13,316 nt of DNA from Deltaproteobacteria bacterium RIFCSPHIGHO2_02_FULL_40_11 (GTDB taxonomy: Bacteria; Bdellovibrionota; JACOXK01; 2-02-FULL-40-11): contig MGRI01000072.1 of the NCBI GenBank assembly GCA_001798105.1, forward strand, positions 11,084 through 24,399. Direction: 5' to 3'. This document shows, in pieces, positions 5,782 through 13,316 of the stretch. The position numbers were made by a program, and so were the translations under genes. Position 1 is the stretch's first letter, and the number at the start of each line of letters is the position of its first letter. The notes beneath the pieces were generated by a model. That model made no database searches, was not told where the DNA came from, and saw only the letters and a list, made by a program, of their open reading frames with translations.

Positions 5782-7137
5782 TTATAATGTCTGAAGGGTG
5801 CTTTCTACAAGGCGTTTAATTTCTTTCAGGCGCTTTGGCGTATCTGCTTCAAATCTTAAAACCAAAACGGGCTGTGTGTTTGAGGCCCGAATAAGTCCCC
5901 ACCCATCTGGAAATTCAATTCGAACACCATCAATGTCAATGGTGTCATAGCGCGCTTGGAAAAAGTTCTTCGCTTTTTTGACCAGATCAAATTTTTCTTC
6001 ATCTTTGCAATCAACGCGAATTTCAGGCGTGGCATAGGTTGGTTTTACGTCCGCTAAAAGATCAAAAACAGATTTTTTCTTGAGAGACAAAAATTCTAAA
6101 AGCCGAAGGGCGGCATAGATGGCATCGTCATAGCCAAAGTAACGATCTGCAAAAAACATATGCCCGCTCATTTCTCCGGCCAAAAGGGCCTTTTCTTGTT
6201 TAATTTTTGCTTTAATCAGCGAGTGCCCCGTTTTCCACATGATGGGGCGCCCACCCAAGGCTGAAATTTTTTCAAACAACTCTCTAGAACATTTTACTTC
6301 GCCAATAATGGCCGCCCCAGGGTTATCTTCTAAGATTTGTTTGGCATATAAAATCATAAGCTTATCGCCCCAAAGGATCGCTCCAGTGTGATCTACTACG
6401 CCAATTCGGTCTGCATCTCCATCAAACGCAATACCAAGGTCCGCATTCTCTTTTTTTACGGTTCGAATCAGATCTTTTAAATTTTTTTCAACCGTCGGGT
6501 CCGGGTGGTGGTTTGGAAAAGTTCCATCGAGATCACAATAAAGTTCGGTGACCTGAATGCCAAGTTTTCTCAAAATGGCAGGCGCAACGTTTCCCGCCAC
6601 GCCATTTCCAGCGTCTACAACAACTTTAAGTGGGGCAAGGGGTTTAAAATGAGAGCACATATAATTTGTATAGGCATCAATAATGTTAAAAAAACTTAAT
6701 TTTCCGCGCTTACTCGCCTTTACAAAGTTTTTTGATTCTATGCGTTTTCGAATATCTTGAATTTGTTTCCCATATAAGCTTTCTTTTCGAATACAAATTT
6801 TAAAACCATTATATTCTGACGGATTGTGGCTTCCTGTAATTTGAACGCCATTTAAAAAACCCCCTTCAAAAATAGAAAAATACATGAGGGGCGTTGGGCA
6901 AACTCCCAAAAGAACAACGTCGATGCCGGTACTTAACAGCCCCTGAACCAGGGCATGAGAATACTTTTCAGACGTTAGGCGACAATCTCTACCAACTGCA
7001 ATGAGGGACTCTTTTTTTTCGCGTAGAAGCGAGCCGATTGCCTTTCCCAGCTCTGTACAAAAGGAGTCCGAAAAATCAATGTCAGAAAGACCACGAATAT
7101 CATATTCTCTAAAAATAGATGGGTTTGAAAACGTCAT
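5782..7137 (-). CDS. Phosphomannomutase/phosphoglucomutase (AlgC/ManB type)
   Basis: This 451-residue alpha-D-phosphohexomutase has all four signatures in order. The phosphoserine loop is TGSHNPSEYNGFK, with Ser103 as the phosphate carrier. The Mg-binding loop is DGDADR, with Asp239, Asp241 and Asp243. The sugar-specificity loop GEMSGH (321-326) is the form found in phosphomannomutase/phosphoglucomutase enzymes, and the C-terminal phosphate-binding loop is RASNTQP (417-423). The start REYDIRG is typical of the AlgC/ManB group. It should interconvert hexose-6-phosphate and hexose-1-phosphate (mannose or glucose) in the cytoplasm, feeding nucleotide sugars for LPS, exopolysaccharide or glycan synthesis. 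The start overlaps the surA stop (ATGA, 7134-7137), and uvrA follows 14 nt after its stop. Mannose versus glucose preference cannot be decided from sequence. Confidence 0.93.
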   Translation of the reverse strand: MTFSNPSIFREYDIRGLSDIDFSDSFCTELGKAIGSLLREKKESLIAVGRDCRLTSEKYSHALVQGLLSTGIDVVLLGVCPTPLMYFSIFEGGFLNGVQITGSHNPSEYNGFKICIRKESLYGKQIQDIRKRIESKNFVKASKRGKLSFFNIIDAYTNYMCSHFKPLAPLKVVVDAGNGVAGNVAPAILRKLGIQVTELYCDLDGTFPNHHPDPTVEKNLKDLIRTVKKENADLGIAFDGDADRIGVVDHTGAILWGDKLMILYAKQILEDNPGAAIIGEVKCSRELFEKISALGGRPIMWKTGHSLIKAKIKQEKALLAGEMSGHMFFADRYFGYDDAIYAALRLLEFLSLKKKSVFDLLADVKPTYATPEIRVDCKDEEKFDLVKKAKNFFQARYDTIDIDGVRIEFPDGWGLIRASNTQPVLVLRFEADTPKRLKEIKRLVESTLQTL

Positions 7138-8063
7138 TTTTGTTCAATGGGGGAAAGTTTTTTAATAAAGGCTTCTTCTTTTTTTCGCTTAATCCAGCTT
7201 GATAAAACTTTTTGGAATCTTTCGTCATAAAGTTTTTTAAAAATTTCGTCTTTTGCTTCTGTATAAGATTTTGCGCCTTCACGTTTCGCCTCAACCAATT
7301 GAATAAGGTGTATGCCAGAAGCACTTGTGAAGGGGGGGCTTAGATCTTTTAAGCGAAGCTTTTTAACGGCCGACTTAAAAGAACCAATTAAATCCTCTTC
7401 TCCAAGAAACCCCAAGTCGGAGAAACCCGCATCTTTCATGTGCTTTTCAATGAGCTTATCGGCGGAGGCCCCAAGCTTAAATTCTTGATAAATTTTATCT
7501 GCGGCTTTCATCTGTTCAGAAATTTCTTCTTTTGTTTTTGCAGGAAAGAAAATTTGACGAATATGATAGCTTATTTTTTGAGTCCCCTTCTTGTAAGTAT
7601 TATAATAGTACCCCTTAATGTCTTCTTCAGGGACGGAGATGGAAGATTGAATTTCCCTTTCTAACAGGCGCTGGCGTTCGATATTTTCTTTAATATTTTT
7701 TTTGTATTCACTAAACACGACGCCCCGTTGCTTTAAAAAAGACTCTAATTCTTTTTTTTCAATATTTTGGGATTTTAAAATTTGATTAATTTGACCGTTG
7801 ACGTCTTCTTCAGAGGCTTCAAGCCCAAGTTTTTGAATCAGCTGTTGGGTGAGGCGGGTTTCAATTAAAAGATTTAAAAGGGCGGCGTCTGATTTTAACT
7901 CTGGGGCATCCGGAGAGTTTGCAAGTACCTCTTTTTTAAAGGCGTATAAATCAGAAAGCGTTACGATGTCATCATTTACAACGGCAATAATGCGGTCTGT
8001 CACTTTGGCGGAAAGCGCAAAAGAAAGATGAAAAAAAATGAGCAAAAACAAAAGCTTACGCAT
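7134..8063 (-). CDS. surA: SurA-like periplasmic chaperone / parvulin peptidyl-prolyl isomerase
   Basis: From the ATG at 8063 the protein has 309 residues: a signal peptide (about 1-19, basic MRK, hydrophobic core, ending ALSA), then a SurA N-terminal domain beginning DRIIAVVNDDIVTLSDL, the characteristic opening of the family. One parvulin-type domain follows (about 162-262, ISYHIRQIFF to GIHLIQLVEAK) and then a helical tail. E. coli SurA has 428 residues and two parvulin domains, so this is a one-rotamase version. By family knowledge it escorts unfolded outer-membrane proteins through the periplasm to the Omp85 machinery, which fits its place directly after the omp85 gene. An in-frame TTG at 8099, with GAGGT 5 nt upstream, would add 12 residues before the signal peptide; the ATG is preferred because it gives a standard signal sequence. 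The stop overlaps the pmm start. Confidence 0.88.
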   Translation of the reverse strand: MRKLLFLLIFFHLSFALSAKVTDRIIAVVNDDIVTLSDLYAFKKEVLANSPDAPELKSDAALLNLLIETRLTQQLIQKLGLEASEEDVNGQINQILKSQNIEKKELESFLKQRGVVFSEYKKNIKENIERQRLLEREIQSSISVPEEDIKGYYYNTYKKGTQKISYHIRQIFFPAKTKEEISEQMKAADKIYQEFKLGASADKLIEKHMKDAGFSDLGFLGEEDLIGSFKSAVKKLRLKDLSPPFTSASGIHLIQLVEAKREGAKSYTEAKDEIFKKLYDERFQKVLSSWIKRKKEEAFIKKLSPIEQK

Positions 8064-8116
8064 ATGACCAACTTTACCAAAGCGACCCTGGGGTGTCAAT
8101 TGAGACCTCAGGAACT

Positions 8117-10912
8117 TTAAAATAATCCTAATGAAAAATGGAACCTCCCGACAGGCTCATCTTTTGAGCGGTCGCGGTCGATAATAAAACCAAAGCTCGT
8201 ACTTAAGGGGCCAACGGGAGTTTGATACGTAAGCCCGGGGCCAGCGGCATGGCGATAGGTGGTTGCTCTTGCGGGGCCATCAAAATAAACATTCCCCCCA
8301 TCGATAAAAGCTAAAAGACCAAACTGTTTTGTGACGTGAAAACGAAGTTCGGCTTTATAGTTTACAAAAGAGTTTTCAAAGATGCTCTTATTTTTGGTTT
8401 CAGAACCAATAATGTCTTCTTCAAATCCGCGGAGGGTAGATCGCCCCCCAAGATAAAATCGCTGGTCTACGGGGATGGGATCGTTTGTTGCAAAGGAATG
8501 GGCGTAGCCGCCACGTCCTAAAAGAGCAAGGGTTACAAAAGAAAATGGTGTAATATACCAGCTTGTCGTTACAATGTTTCGCGTAAGATCTACGGCTTCA
8601 TTGCTGCCAATGGCGGGTAGAAAAAATTCAGATGAAAGGGCGTGGGAAGAGCCCCACCTGGGATTAAAGGGATCGTCCCTGAAATCAAAAAACAAATTTG
8701 TGCCTAAAGAGGCAATCGCTTTTTCTTGAATGTCTCGAGTGTCAATGGCCCGAAAAATGTCTCGATAGGCATAGCTATAATAAAAAGAAGTGCTCAAAAA
8801 ATTCCACAGGTTTTTATCAAGACTAAATTTTCCTTCCCAAGAACGAATATCAAATGGGAGTGTGGCTTCTTTTTTATGTGTGACATTGGTGCGCATGACA
8901 AAAGGAATGCCACCCAAATAAGGTTCTGAAAGGCCGGCTTGAATTTCCCGCTCTAAAAACTTATATCCTTGCGTTTTTCGATTGATATCTCCTCTCAGTG
9001 AAAGAACGCGATGCCACCCCCCAAGGTTGTGATATGCAATCCCAGTAAACCCATGAAATCCGTCGTCAGACTTAAACCCACCCCCGACTTCATAAATGCC
9101 CGGTTTTCTTTCTCGAACATCGATGACAACGTCATTTGCGCCAGCCTGAAACTGCGAAGAAGGGGGATGAATATCGACGTGACTAAAAAGTCCAAGCCGA
9201 ATTAGGTTTTTTTCGGCAATTTGAATTTCTTGTGGATTCCAGGGCGCCCCGGGTTGTAAATTAATTTCCCTTTCAATGACGCGACCGCGGGTTCGATTGA
9301 CACCCCGAATAACAATGTTTCCAATTGTGATTTGGTGGCCCTCAGATAAATCAATTTTAATTTCCGCTTTTGTAAAATCATCAGAATACTGAATCAGCGT
9401 ATTTGGGTCTTTGAGGTGACATTTTAAATAACCATTTTTTTGGTAATGTTGAAGTATTTTTTGTATTTCTAAATCCAGGCGGTAAAGGTTTAGGGGCCCT
9501 CCTTTTTGAATTTCAATCAGACTGAGCAAAAAATCTGACTTAAAGTGAATGTTTCCATGAATCAAAACATCTTCAATTAAAGTTTGAGCGCCTTCTTGAA
9601 TGGAAATGATGGGGGTAACGAGCGTTTTTTCAGAATCCCAATTGATATTTTTAATCTGGGCTTTGGCAAATAAAAAACCACGAGATTTTAATTCATCAAT
9701 AATAAGTTGAGGCACCCTTTGAAGAAGCTTGGGGACATAGATATTGTTTGAAATTTCTTCTGGGGCGGCGGCATGAATGAATTTAAGATAAAAGTCTTTG
9801 TCAAAGTGCACAATATCTTCGAATAAATAGTCTTGTATTTTTACACGCAGCCCCTCTTGAATGGTGAAGACGGCGCTTTTAGTATTATATTTTTTTTCTT
9901 CAAGGGTAGCGTAGTTTACTTTCGCATTTACGAAGCCCAAGTTTTGGTATTGAAGCATCATGTGATTGGTTAAGTCTTGGAGTGTAACGCGCGGAATAAT
10001 TTCTTCAGAGGGCTGATTGAGCGGGGCAAGGAGCGCATAATTATCAAGCTCAAGATTTCCTTTGAATGAAAAAAAGTGTCTGGGGCCGGGCGCGAGGCGC
10101 AAAAAAACATGAACGCCGGATTTATCTGGGGTAAATGAAATTTCTTCCGGAAAAAATTTCGCGTCTAAATATCGTTTTTCAAAAAAATACTTTTTCAGCT
10201 TAAAGATCTCCCCTTTTAGTTTTTTGGGGGTATAAATATCTCCCTTTGAAATATCCATCCAGCTTTGAATTTTTTTTGATTTTGGGCGCCCCACAGATTC
10301 AACCGTAAGCGAAGAAATTTTTGTGGGACCGCCTTCTATAATTTTAAAAACGGTTTTAATTTCGTTTGGCTTTTCAGGTGAAAAAAATTGAAGCTCAATC
10401 TTTGTTTGAAAGTAACCCATGTCTTGGTACATTGCTAAAATAGCCCGGGTATCTTTTTGCAGAAGATCTTCATTAAAAATTGATTCCTCGGCCGTTTCAA
10501 TGCTACGGAGCAACTGAATGTCAGAAAACAGCTCATTCCCTGAAAATTCAATTTCTTTAATGCGCTTTGCGGCCTCAAAAATGAAAGAAAGCTTTAGGGT
10601 TCGATCATCCTTTAAAAAAGTATGCAGGTGAACGTTATGAAAATTTTTAGACAGGTAGATTTCTTTTAACAGTAAGTTTATTTTTTGGGAATCAAACGGT
10701 GTTTTTTTAAGGGCATAAAGTTTTTCTTGTATTTGGGCGGTAGAGATGTTTTCGGGAATCTGCATGAGAACCTCAGAAATGATTTTCCCTTGGGGATTTT
10801 CGGCCGTCACCCCCGAAGGCGTCACCTCCGCGAAGCTTGTCCCCGACAGGCTTAATCGGGGAGCGGAGGCCCAAATGCAAAAAAGTATAAAAATAGTATA
10901 GTTTATCTTCAT
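8117..10912 (-). CDS. Omp85-family outer-membrane assembly protein with about seven POTRA domains (BamA/TamA-like)
   Basis: This 931-residue protein has a signal peptide (hydrophobic core about 4-15, cleavage probably near SFA/EV at 28). By eye it has seven consecutive POTRA-like units of 70-86 residues (about 43-114, 116-195, 196-277, 278-355, 356-441, 442-525 and 526-604), most ending in an EG or PG turn. A 16-strand barrel follows from about 606. The barrel carries the conserved L6 motif as LRGF (827-830) in RFYLGGRSTLRGF, and the chain ends in phenylalanine (FHFSLGLF), the outer-membrane beta-signal. E. coli BamA has five POTRAs and TamA three. The start codon overlaps the upstream tamB stop (ATGA, 10909-10912), arguing for a TamA-like partner of TamB; the POTRA number and the surA neighbour argue for BamA. 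I cannot choose. The signal-peptide cleavage region is encoded by an unusual GC-rich hairpin. Confidence 0.92.
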   Translation of the reverse strand: MKINYTIFILFCIWASAPRLSLSGTSFAEVTPSGVTAENPQGKIISEVLMQIPENISTAQIQEKLYALKKTPFDSQKINLLLKEIYLSKNFHNVHLHTFLKDDRTLKLSFIFEAAKRIKEIEFSGNELFSDIQLLRSIETAEESIFNEDLLQKDTRAILAMYQDMGYFQTKIELQFFSPEKPNEIKTVFKIIEGGPTKISSLTVESVGRPKSKKIQSWMDISKGDIYTPKKLKGEIFKLKKYFFEKRYLDAKFFPEEISFTPDKSGVHVFLRLAPGPRHFFSFKGNLELDNYALLAPLNQPSEEIIPRVTLQDLTNHMMLQYQNLGFVNAKVNYATLEEKKYNTKSAVFTIQEGLRVKIQDYLFEDIVHFDKDFYLKFIHAAAPEEISNNIYVPKLLQRVPQLIIDELKSRGFLFAKAQIKNINWDSEKTLVTPIISIQEGAQTLIEDVLIHGNIHFKSDFLLSLIEIQKGGPLNLYRLDLEIQKILQHYQKNGYLKCHLKDPNTLIQYSDDFTKAEIKIDLSEGHQITIGNIVIRGVNRTRGRVIEREINLQPGAPWNPQEIQIAEKNLIRLGLFSHVDIHPPSSQFQAGANDVVIDVRERKPGIYEVGGGFKSDDGFHGFTGIAYHNLGGWHRVLSLRGDINRKTQGYKFLEREIQAGLSEPYLGGIPFVMRTNVTHKKEATLPFDIRSWEGKFSLDKNLWNFLSTSFYYSYAYRDIFRAIDTRDIQEKAIASLGTNLFFDFRDDPFNPRWGSSHALSSEFFLPAIGSNEAVDLTRNIVTTSWYITPFSFVTLALLGRGGYAHSFATNDPIPVDQRFYLGGRSTLRGFEEDIIGSETKNKSIFENSFVNYKAELRFHVTKQFGLLAFIDGGNVYFDGPARATTYRHAAGPGLTYQTPVGPLSTSFGFIIDRDRSKDEPVGRFHFSLGLF
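10825..10869. repeat. GC-rich nested hairpin in the signal-peptide region of the Omp85 gene
   Basis: The outer arms are CCTCCGC (10825-10831) and GCGGAGG (10863-10869), with inner arms TCCCCGA (10840-10846) and TCGGGGA (10856-10862). An alternative stem pairs AAGCTTGTC (10833-10841) with GACAGGCTT (10845-10853) with one mismatch. The composition contrasts with the AT-rich surroundings, and the element encodes residues 15-30 of the Omp85 protein. It looks like a dispersed palindromic repeat adopted as coding sequence, but that origin is inferred. Confidence 0.55.
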
Positions 10913-13316
10913 TGAAACTCAATTTGGGCTTTGATATCAACGCCAAGACTTGCATTGTCCTGGAGCTCTTCATCGCTCAGATCTTCCCAAAAGCCCACCA
11001 CCGAAAAGTTTTTATTTAAATAATATTTAACGTTAAATTCTTTGTCTGCAAAAATTGTAGACCGATCTAAGGTTGAAGAAAAAACGACATCTGCTTTTTG
11101 CCCGAGCCTTCTTGAAATTAAAAGCCGTGGAACAGTGGCGTGCTTTGTGTCTGAATAGGAGGGAGACAGCCGAAAGGTTACGCCCAGAGATTTTTGTGTT
11201 TCTTGTTCAATTTCTTGCCCAACGCCGCCAAATAAAAAAGATCCTAATTCTAAAGAAGTTACATCAATCAGAGATTGACTTTCAAGGTCTGCGCGAATGG
11301 CCCCCAGCGTTAAAAGAGAAACAATGTCTTCGTCAGCAAGTGCGGGAGCGGAAGAAAGTGTCATTTTATAGTCTGTAAGCCTTCCCTCAAGTTGCATGGT
11401 AATACGGTAATCTTTAAGGGTAGATTCAGAGTGGATAAAGAATTCAGGATTAATTTCATTCGGGTCATTGAATTTTAAGTGGGCCGATTTCAATTCAAAA
11501 GTATTATTTTTAAAATAGGCATTTCCTTTTAAGAGCGTAAGTTCTCCTTGAAGTGTTAATCCTCGGGGATTGCCCGTTAATTGAAGGTCACCCCCTGCTT
11601 CGAGAAGCGCAATATTATTTTGGACATGAATGTTTTTTGGGGCGTGGAGCGATATATCTAGTTGATAAAGAGGTTTTTGTGCATCCTGAGCCTTGGGGAT
11701 GTAGCGCTGTTTTCGAACGCGAAGAATTTGTGATTGCCAATCAATATTTTCTTTATACAGGGCTTCGTGAATGAATAAATTCCCTTTTATTTGGTAGGGG
11801 CGCGTCTCCCCTGCCAAAGATACCTCGCCAGACACATTAGAGTATAGCCAGCTAGGATATTGAAGGGCCGTTTCTGTTAGCTGTGCCGTGACATCAAATT
11901 GCGCGGGTAGGTTTTTAGGAAAAATAACATCGCCTTGTAATTGAACAGCTCCGCCCCCAATGAGCCCCGTAAATTTATCGATAGAAACTTTGTTTTGGCT
12001 AAAACCAAGCGTTGCTTGAATGTTTTCAATTCGACTTGGAAAATGGCGGACTTCCAGCTCAGCCCCCGTGGTCATAAAGTTCCCAAAAAGAATGGGGGCA
12101 TTTTTATTTCCCTCAATTTTTGCAAAGATTTTTGCTTCTCCAGAACTTTTTTCAATGGCGGGAACCAAGATATTTAAAATTTGTAAATTGATGGGGCCAT
12201 CCAAGAGAAAGGAAATGTTTTGATTTGCCTGTAAAGAGCCCTCTATTTTTAAATTTGTTTGTGTGCCCAATAAGCGGAAAGGAGAGAGCGCGTAGCGATT
12301 ATTTTGAATTTCTAAAACAATCTGTTTTTCAACATGAAACGCATATTGTTTTCCTGAAAGTGAAAGGTGTGTAATTTGAATATTCCCCTTGGATATTTTT
12401 TTATCTTTTAAGGTGCCTTGTATTTTTGAATGCCCTGAAATGCGACCGTGAACATCTAAAAACTTTTCATGCCAACGGGACAATGCGGGAGCATAATTCA
12501 AATCATTGAGCTTAAGATCGAGGGTGTAAGGGAAATTGTCTTTAAGCTCTAGGGTTGATGTAAGGACAATGTTTTCTCCGGTCGCTTCGAGCTTAGCTTT
12601 TGGAGCCTGAAGGGGGCCAAAGACGGAAAAATTAGCGTGAACATCCCCCTGCAGAAAATGGGGGAGGCGGTTAAAAGATTCCAATTTTAAATTTTGAGAA
12701 ACCAATTCAAATTGAACGTTTTGAAAGCCTGTGATTTTTCCGTGGCCTTGCATTTGGCCAATCTGCTTTTGGATGTGGATGTTTTCAAAAGTGGTGTTTT
12801 TTTCTTGTTGGTAAAAGTTTGTCGAAACTAAAACAAAGTTCTCATCTAAGAATTGAAAATCTCGCACAGACAGGCCCCCCCGCCCATTAGAAAAGAAGAA
12901 TTCCCCCCGCGCTTTTTTGGAGGCATGCTGAAAGGTTGCGCTGAGTTCGTAATGGGGGTCTTTTTTTTGAAGACTTGAAGAAACATCCCCCAGATAAATT
13001 CCTTGATACCGCACATTCTTTAAATCCAGGCGAGCATAAATAGCGCCCTTTTTGGATTGGGGGTAAATTTCAATTTTGATATTTCCAGAACCATCTAGTT
13101 TTTTCGAGGGGCCAAAAAATGTTTCGAGATTAAAAAGAGAGCTTTCTGCGACGAAGGATTTTTCTTGGTTTTGTGTTTTTCGGGAAATTAAAAATGAATT
13201 TTGGTTCACCGTGGCAGATCCATGTAAAAAATCCAAATTGGCATTAAAGAAGAATTTTCCATCTGCCAGAAAATCTCCATATTTTGAATGCAACGATAGC
13301 TTAGAAATAGAAAGCG
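10909..13316 (-). CDS. tamB: TamB-like (DUF490) translocation/assembly protein, C-terminal part (5' end outside window)
   Basis: The minus-strand frame is open to the window edge and gives about 801 residues ending IKAQIEFQ. The in-frame TTG at 13293 is internal, because seven sense codons precede it to the edge, so this is a partial gene. Most of the length is long runs of short alternating beta-strands with G-x-(L/I)-x-(I/L) patterning, as in AsmA/TamB beta-taco bridges. The C-terminal part has the TamB-domain features: a GELTLLKGNAYFKNNTFEL strand pair, then KFNDPNEINPEFFI, a GRLTDYKMTLSSAP segment and the DEDIVSLLTLGAI motif. Known TamB proteins are anchored in the inner membrane, span the periplasm and meet an Omp85 protein; roles in barrel-protein insertion and phospholipid transport are proposed. 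The stop overlaps the start of the Omp85 gene (ATGA), which supports a physical partnership. Confidence 0.88.
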   Translation of the reverse strand, partial: LSISKLSLHSKYGDFLADGKFFFNANLDFLHGSATVNQNSFLISRKTQNQEKSFVAESSLFNLETFFGPSKKLDGSGNIKIEIYPQSKKGAIYARLDLKNVRYQGIYLGDVSSSLQKKDPHYELSATFQHASKKARGEFFFSNGRGGLSVRDFQFLDENFVLVSTNFYQQEKNTTFENIHIQKQIGQMQGHGKITGFQNVQFELVSQNLKLESFNRLPHFLQGDVHANFSVFGPLQAPKAKLEATGENIVLTSTLELKDNFPYTLDLKLNDLNYAPALSRWHEKFLDVHGRISGHSKIQGTLKDKKISKGNIQITHLSLSGKQYAFHVEKQIVLEIQNNRYALSPFRLLGTQTNLKIEGSLQANQNISFLLDGPINLQILNILVPAIEKSSGEAKIFAKIEGNKNAPILFGNFMTTGAELEVRHFPSRIENIQATLGFSQNKVSIDKFTGLIGGGAVQLQGDVIFPKNLPAQFDVTAQLTETALQYPSWLYSNVSGEVSLAGETRPYQIKGNLFIHEALYKENIDWQSQILRVRKQRYIPKAQDAQKPLYQLDISLHAPKNIHVQNNIALLEAGGDLQLTGNPRGLTLQGELTLLKGNAYFKNNTFELKSAHLKFNDPNEINPEFFIHSESTLKDYRITMQLEGRLTDYKMTLSSAPALADEDIVSLLTLGAIRADLESQSLIDVTSLELGSFLFGGVGQEIEQETQKSLGVTFRLSPSYSDTKHATVPRLLISRRLGQKADVVFSSTLDRSTIFADKEFNVKYYLNKNFSVVGFWEDLSDEELQDNASLGVDIKAQIEFQ

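Noticed and set aside
13291..13293. TTG as the start of tamB
   Set aside because: The frame continues open to the window edge with a TamB-like strand pattern, and such proteins need an N-terminal membrane anchor that is not seen here.

Overview
The window is a densely packed, AT-rich (estimated by eye, not computed) chromosomal segment of a diderm (Gram-negative-type) bacterium. The outer-membrane genes (a TamB-like protein, an Omp85 barrel protein and a SurA-like chaperone) require an outer membrane. The split F0 cluster (atpZ, atpI, atpB and atpE without atpF or F1 genes) and the signal-peptide-bearing c subunit resemble deltaproteobacteria in the broad sense (Bdellovibrionota or UBA10199-like lineages). 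That placement is inference; no rRNA or other phylogenetic marker is present.

Layout: two convergent gene blocks. The plus-strand block (1-3117) is hemL (3' part) - atpZ - EamA/DMT permease - atpI - atpB - atpE, with overlaps of 14, 4 and 43 nt and gaps of 61 and 13 nt. It is probably one transcript that ends after atpE. The minus-strand block, in transcription order, is tamB (13316-10909, 5' end outside the window) - omp85 (10912-8117) - surA (8063-7134) - phosphomannomutase/phosphoglucomutase (7137-5782) - uvrA (5767-3188). It has ATGA overlaps at tamB/omp85 and surA/pmm and short gaps elsewhere. No intergenic stretch exceeds 300 bases, and no tRNA, rRNA, CRISPR array or transposase gene was seen.

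Functionally, the plus block joins tetrapyrrole synthesis with assembly and membrane subunits of the F-type ATP synthase. The minus block is mainly a cell-envelope biogenesis cluster: an inter-membrane TamB-like bridge, an Omp85 protein with about seven POTRA domains, a periplasmic chaperone and a sugar-phosphate mutase. The DNA-repair gene uvrA follows it.

The most unusual signal is a set of GC-rich palindromes lying in or across coding sequence. An 82-nt imperfect palindrome with GGGGTCAGACCC ends fills the atpE/uvrA junction and supplies the last codons and stop of uvrA. A perfect 14-bp-arm hairpin with GGGGACAGATC ends sits in frame inside uvrA, exactly where the protein has lost most of its insertion domain. 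A third nested GC-rich hairpin encodes the signal-peptide cleavage region of Omp85. The first two look like REP/MITE-type mobile palindromes that have become protein-coding.
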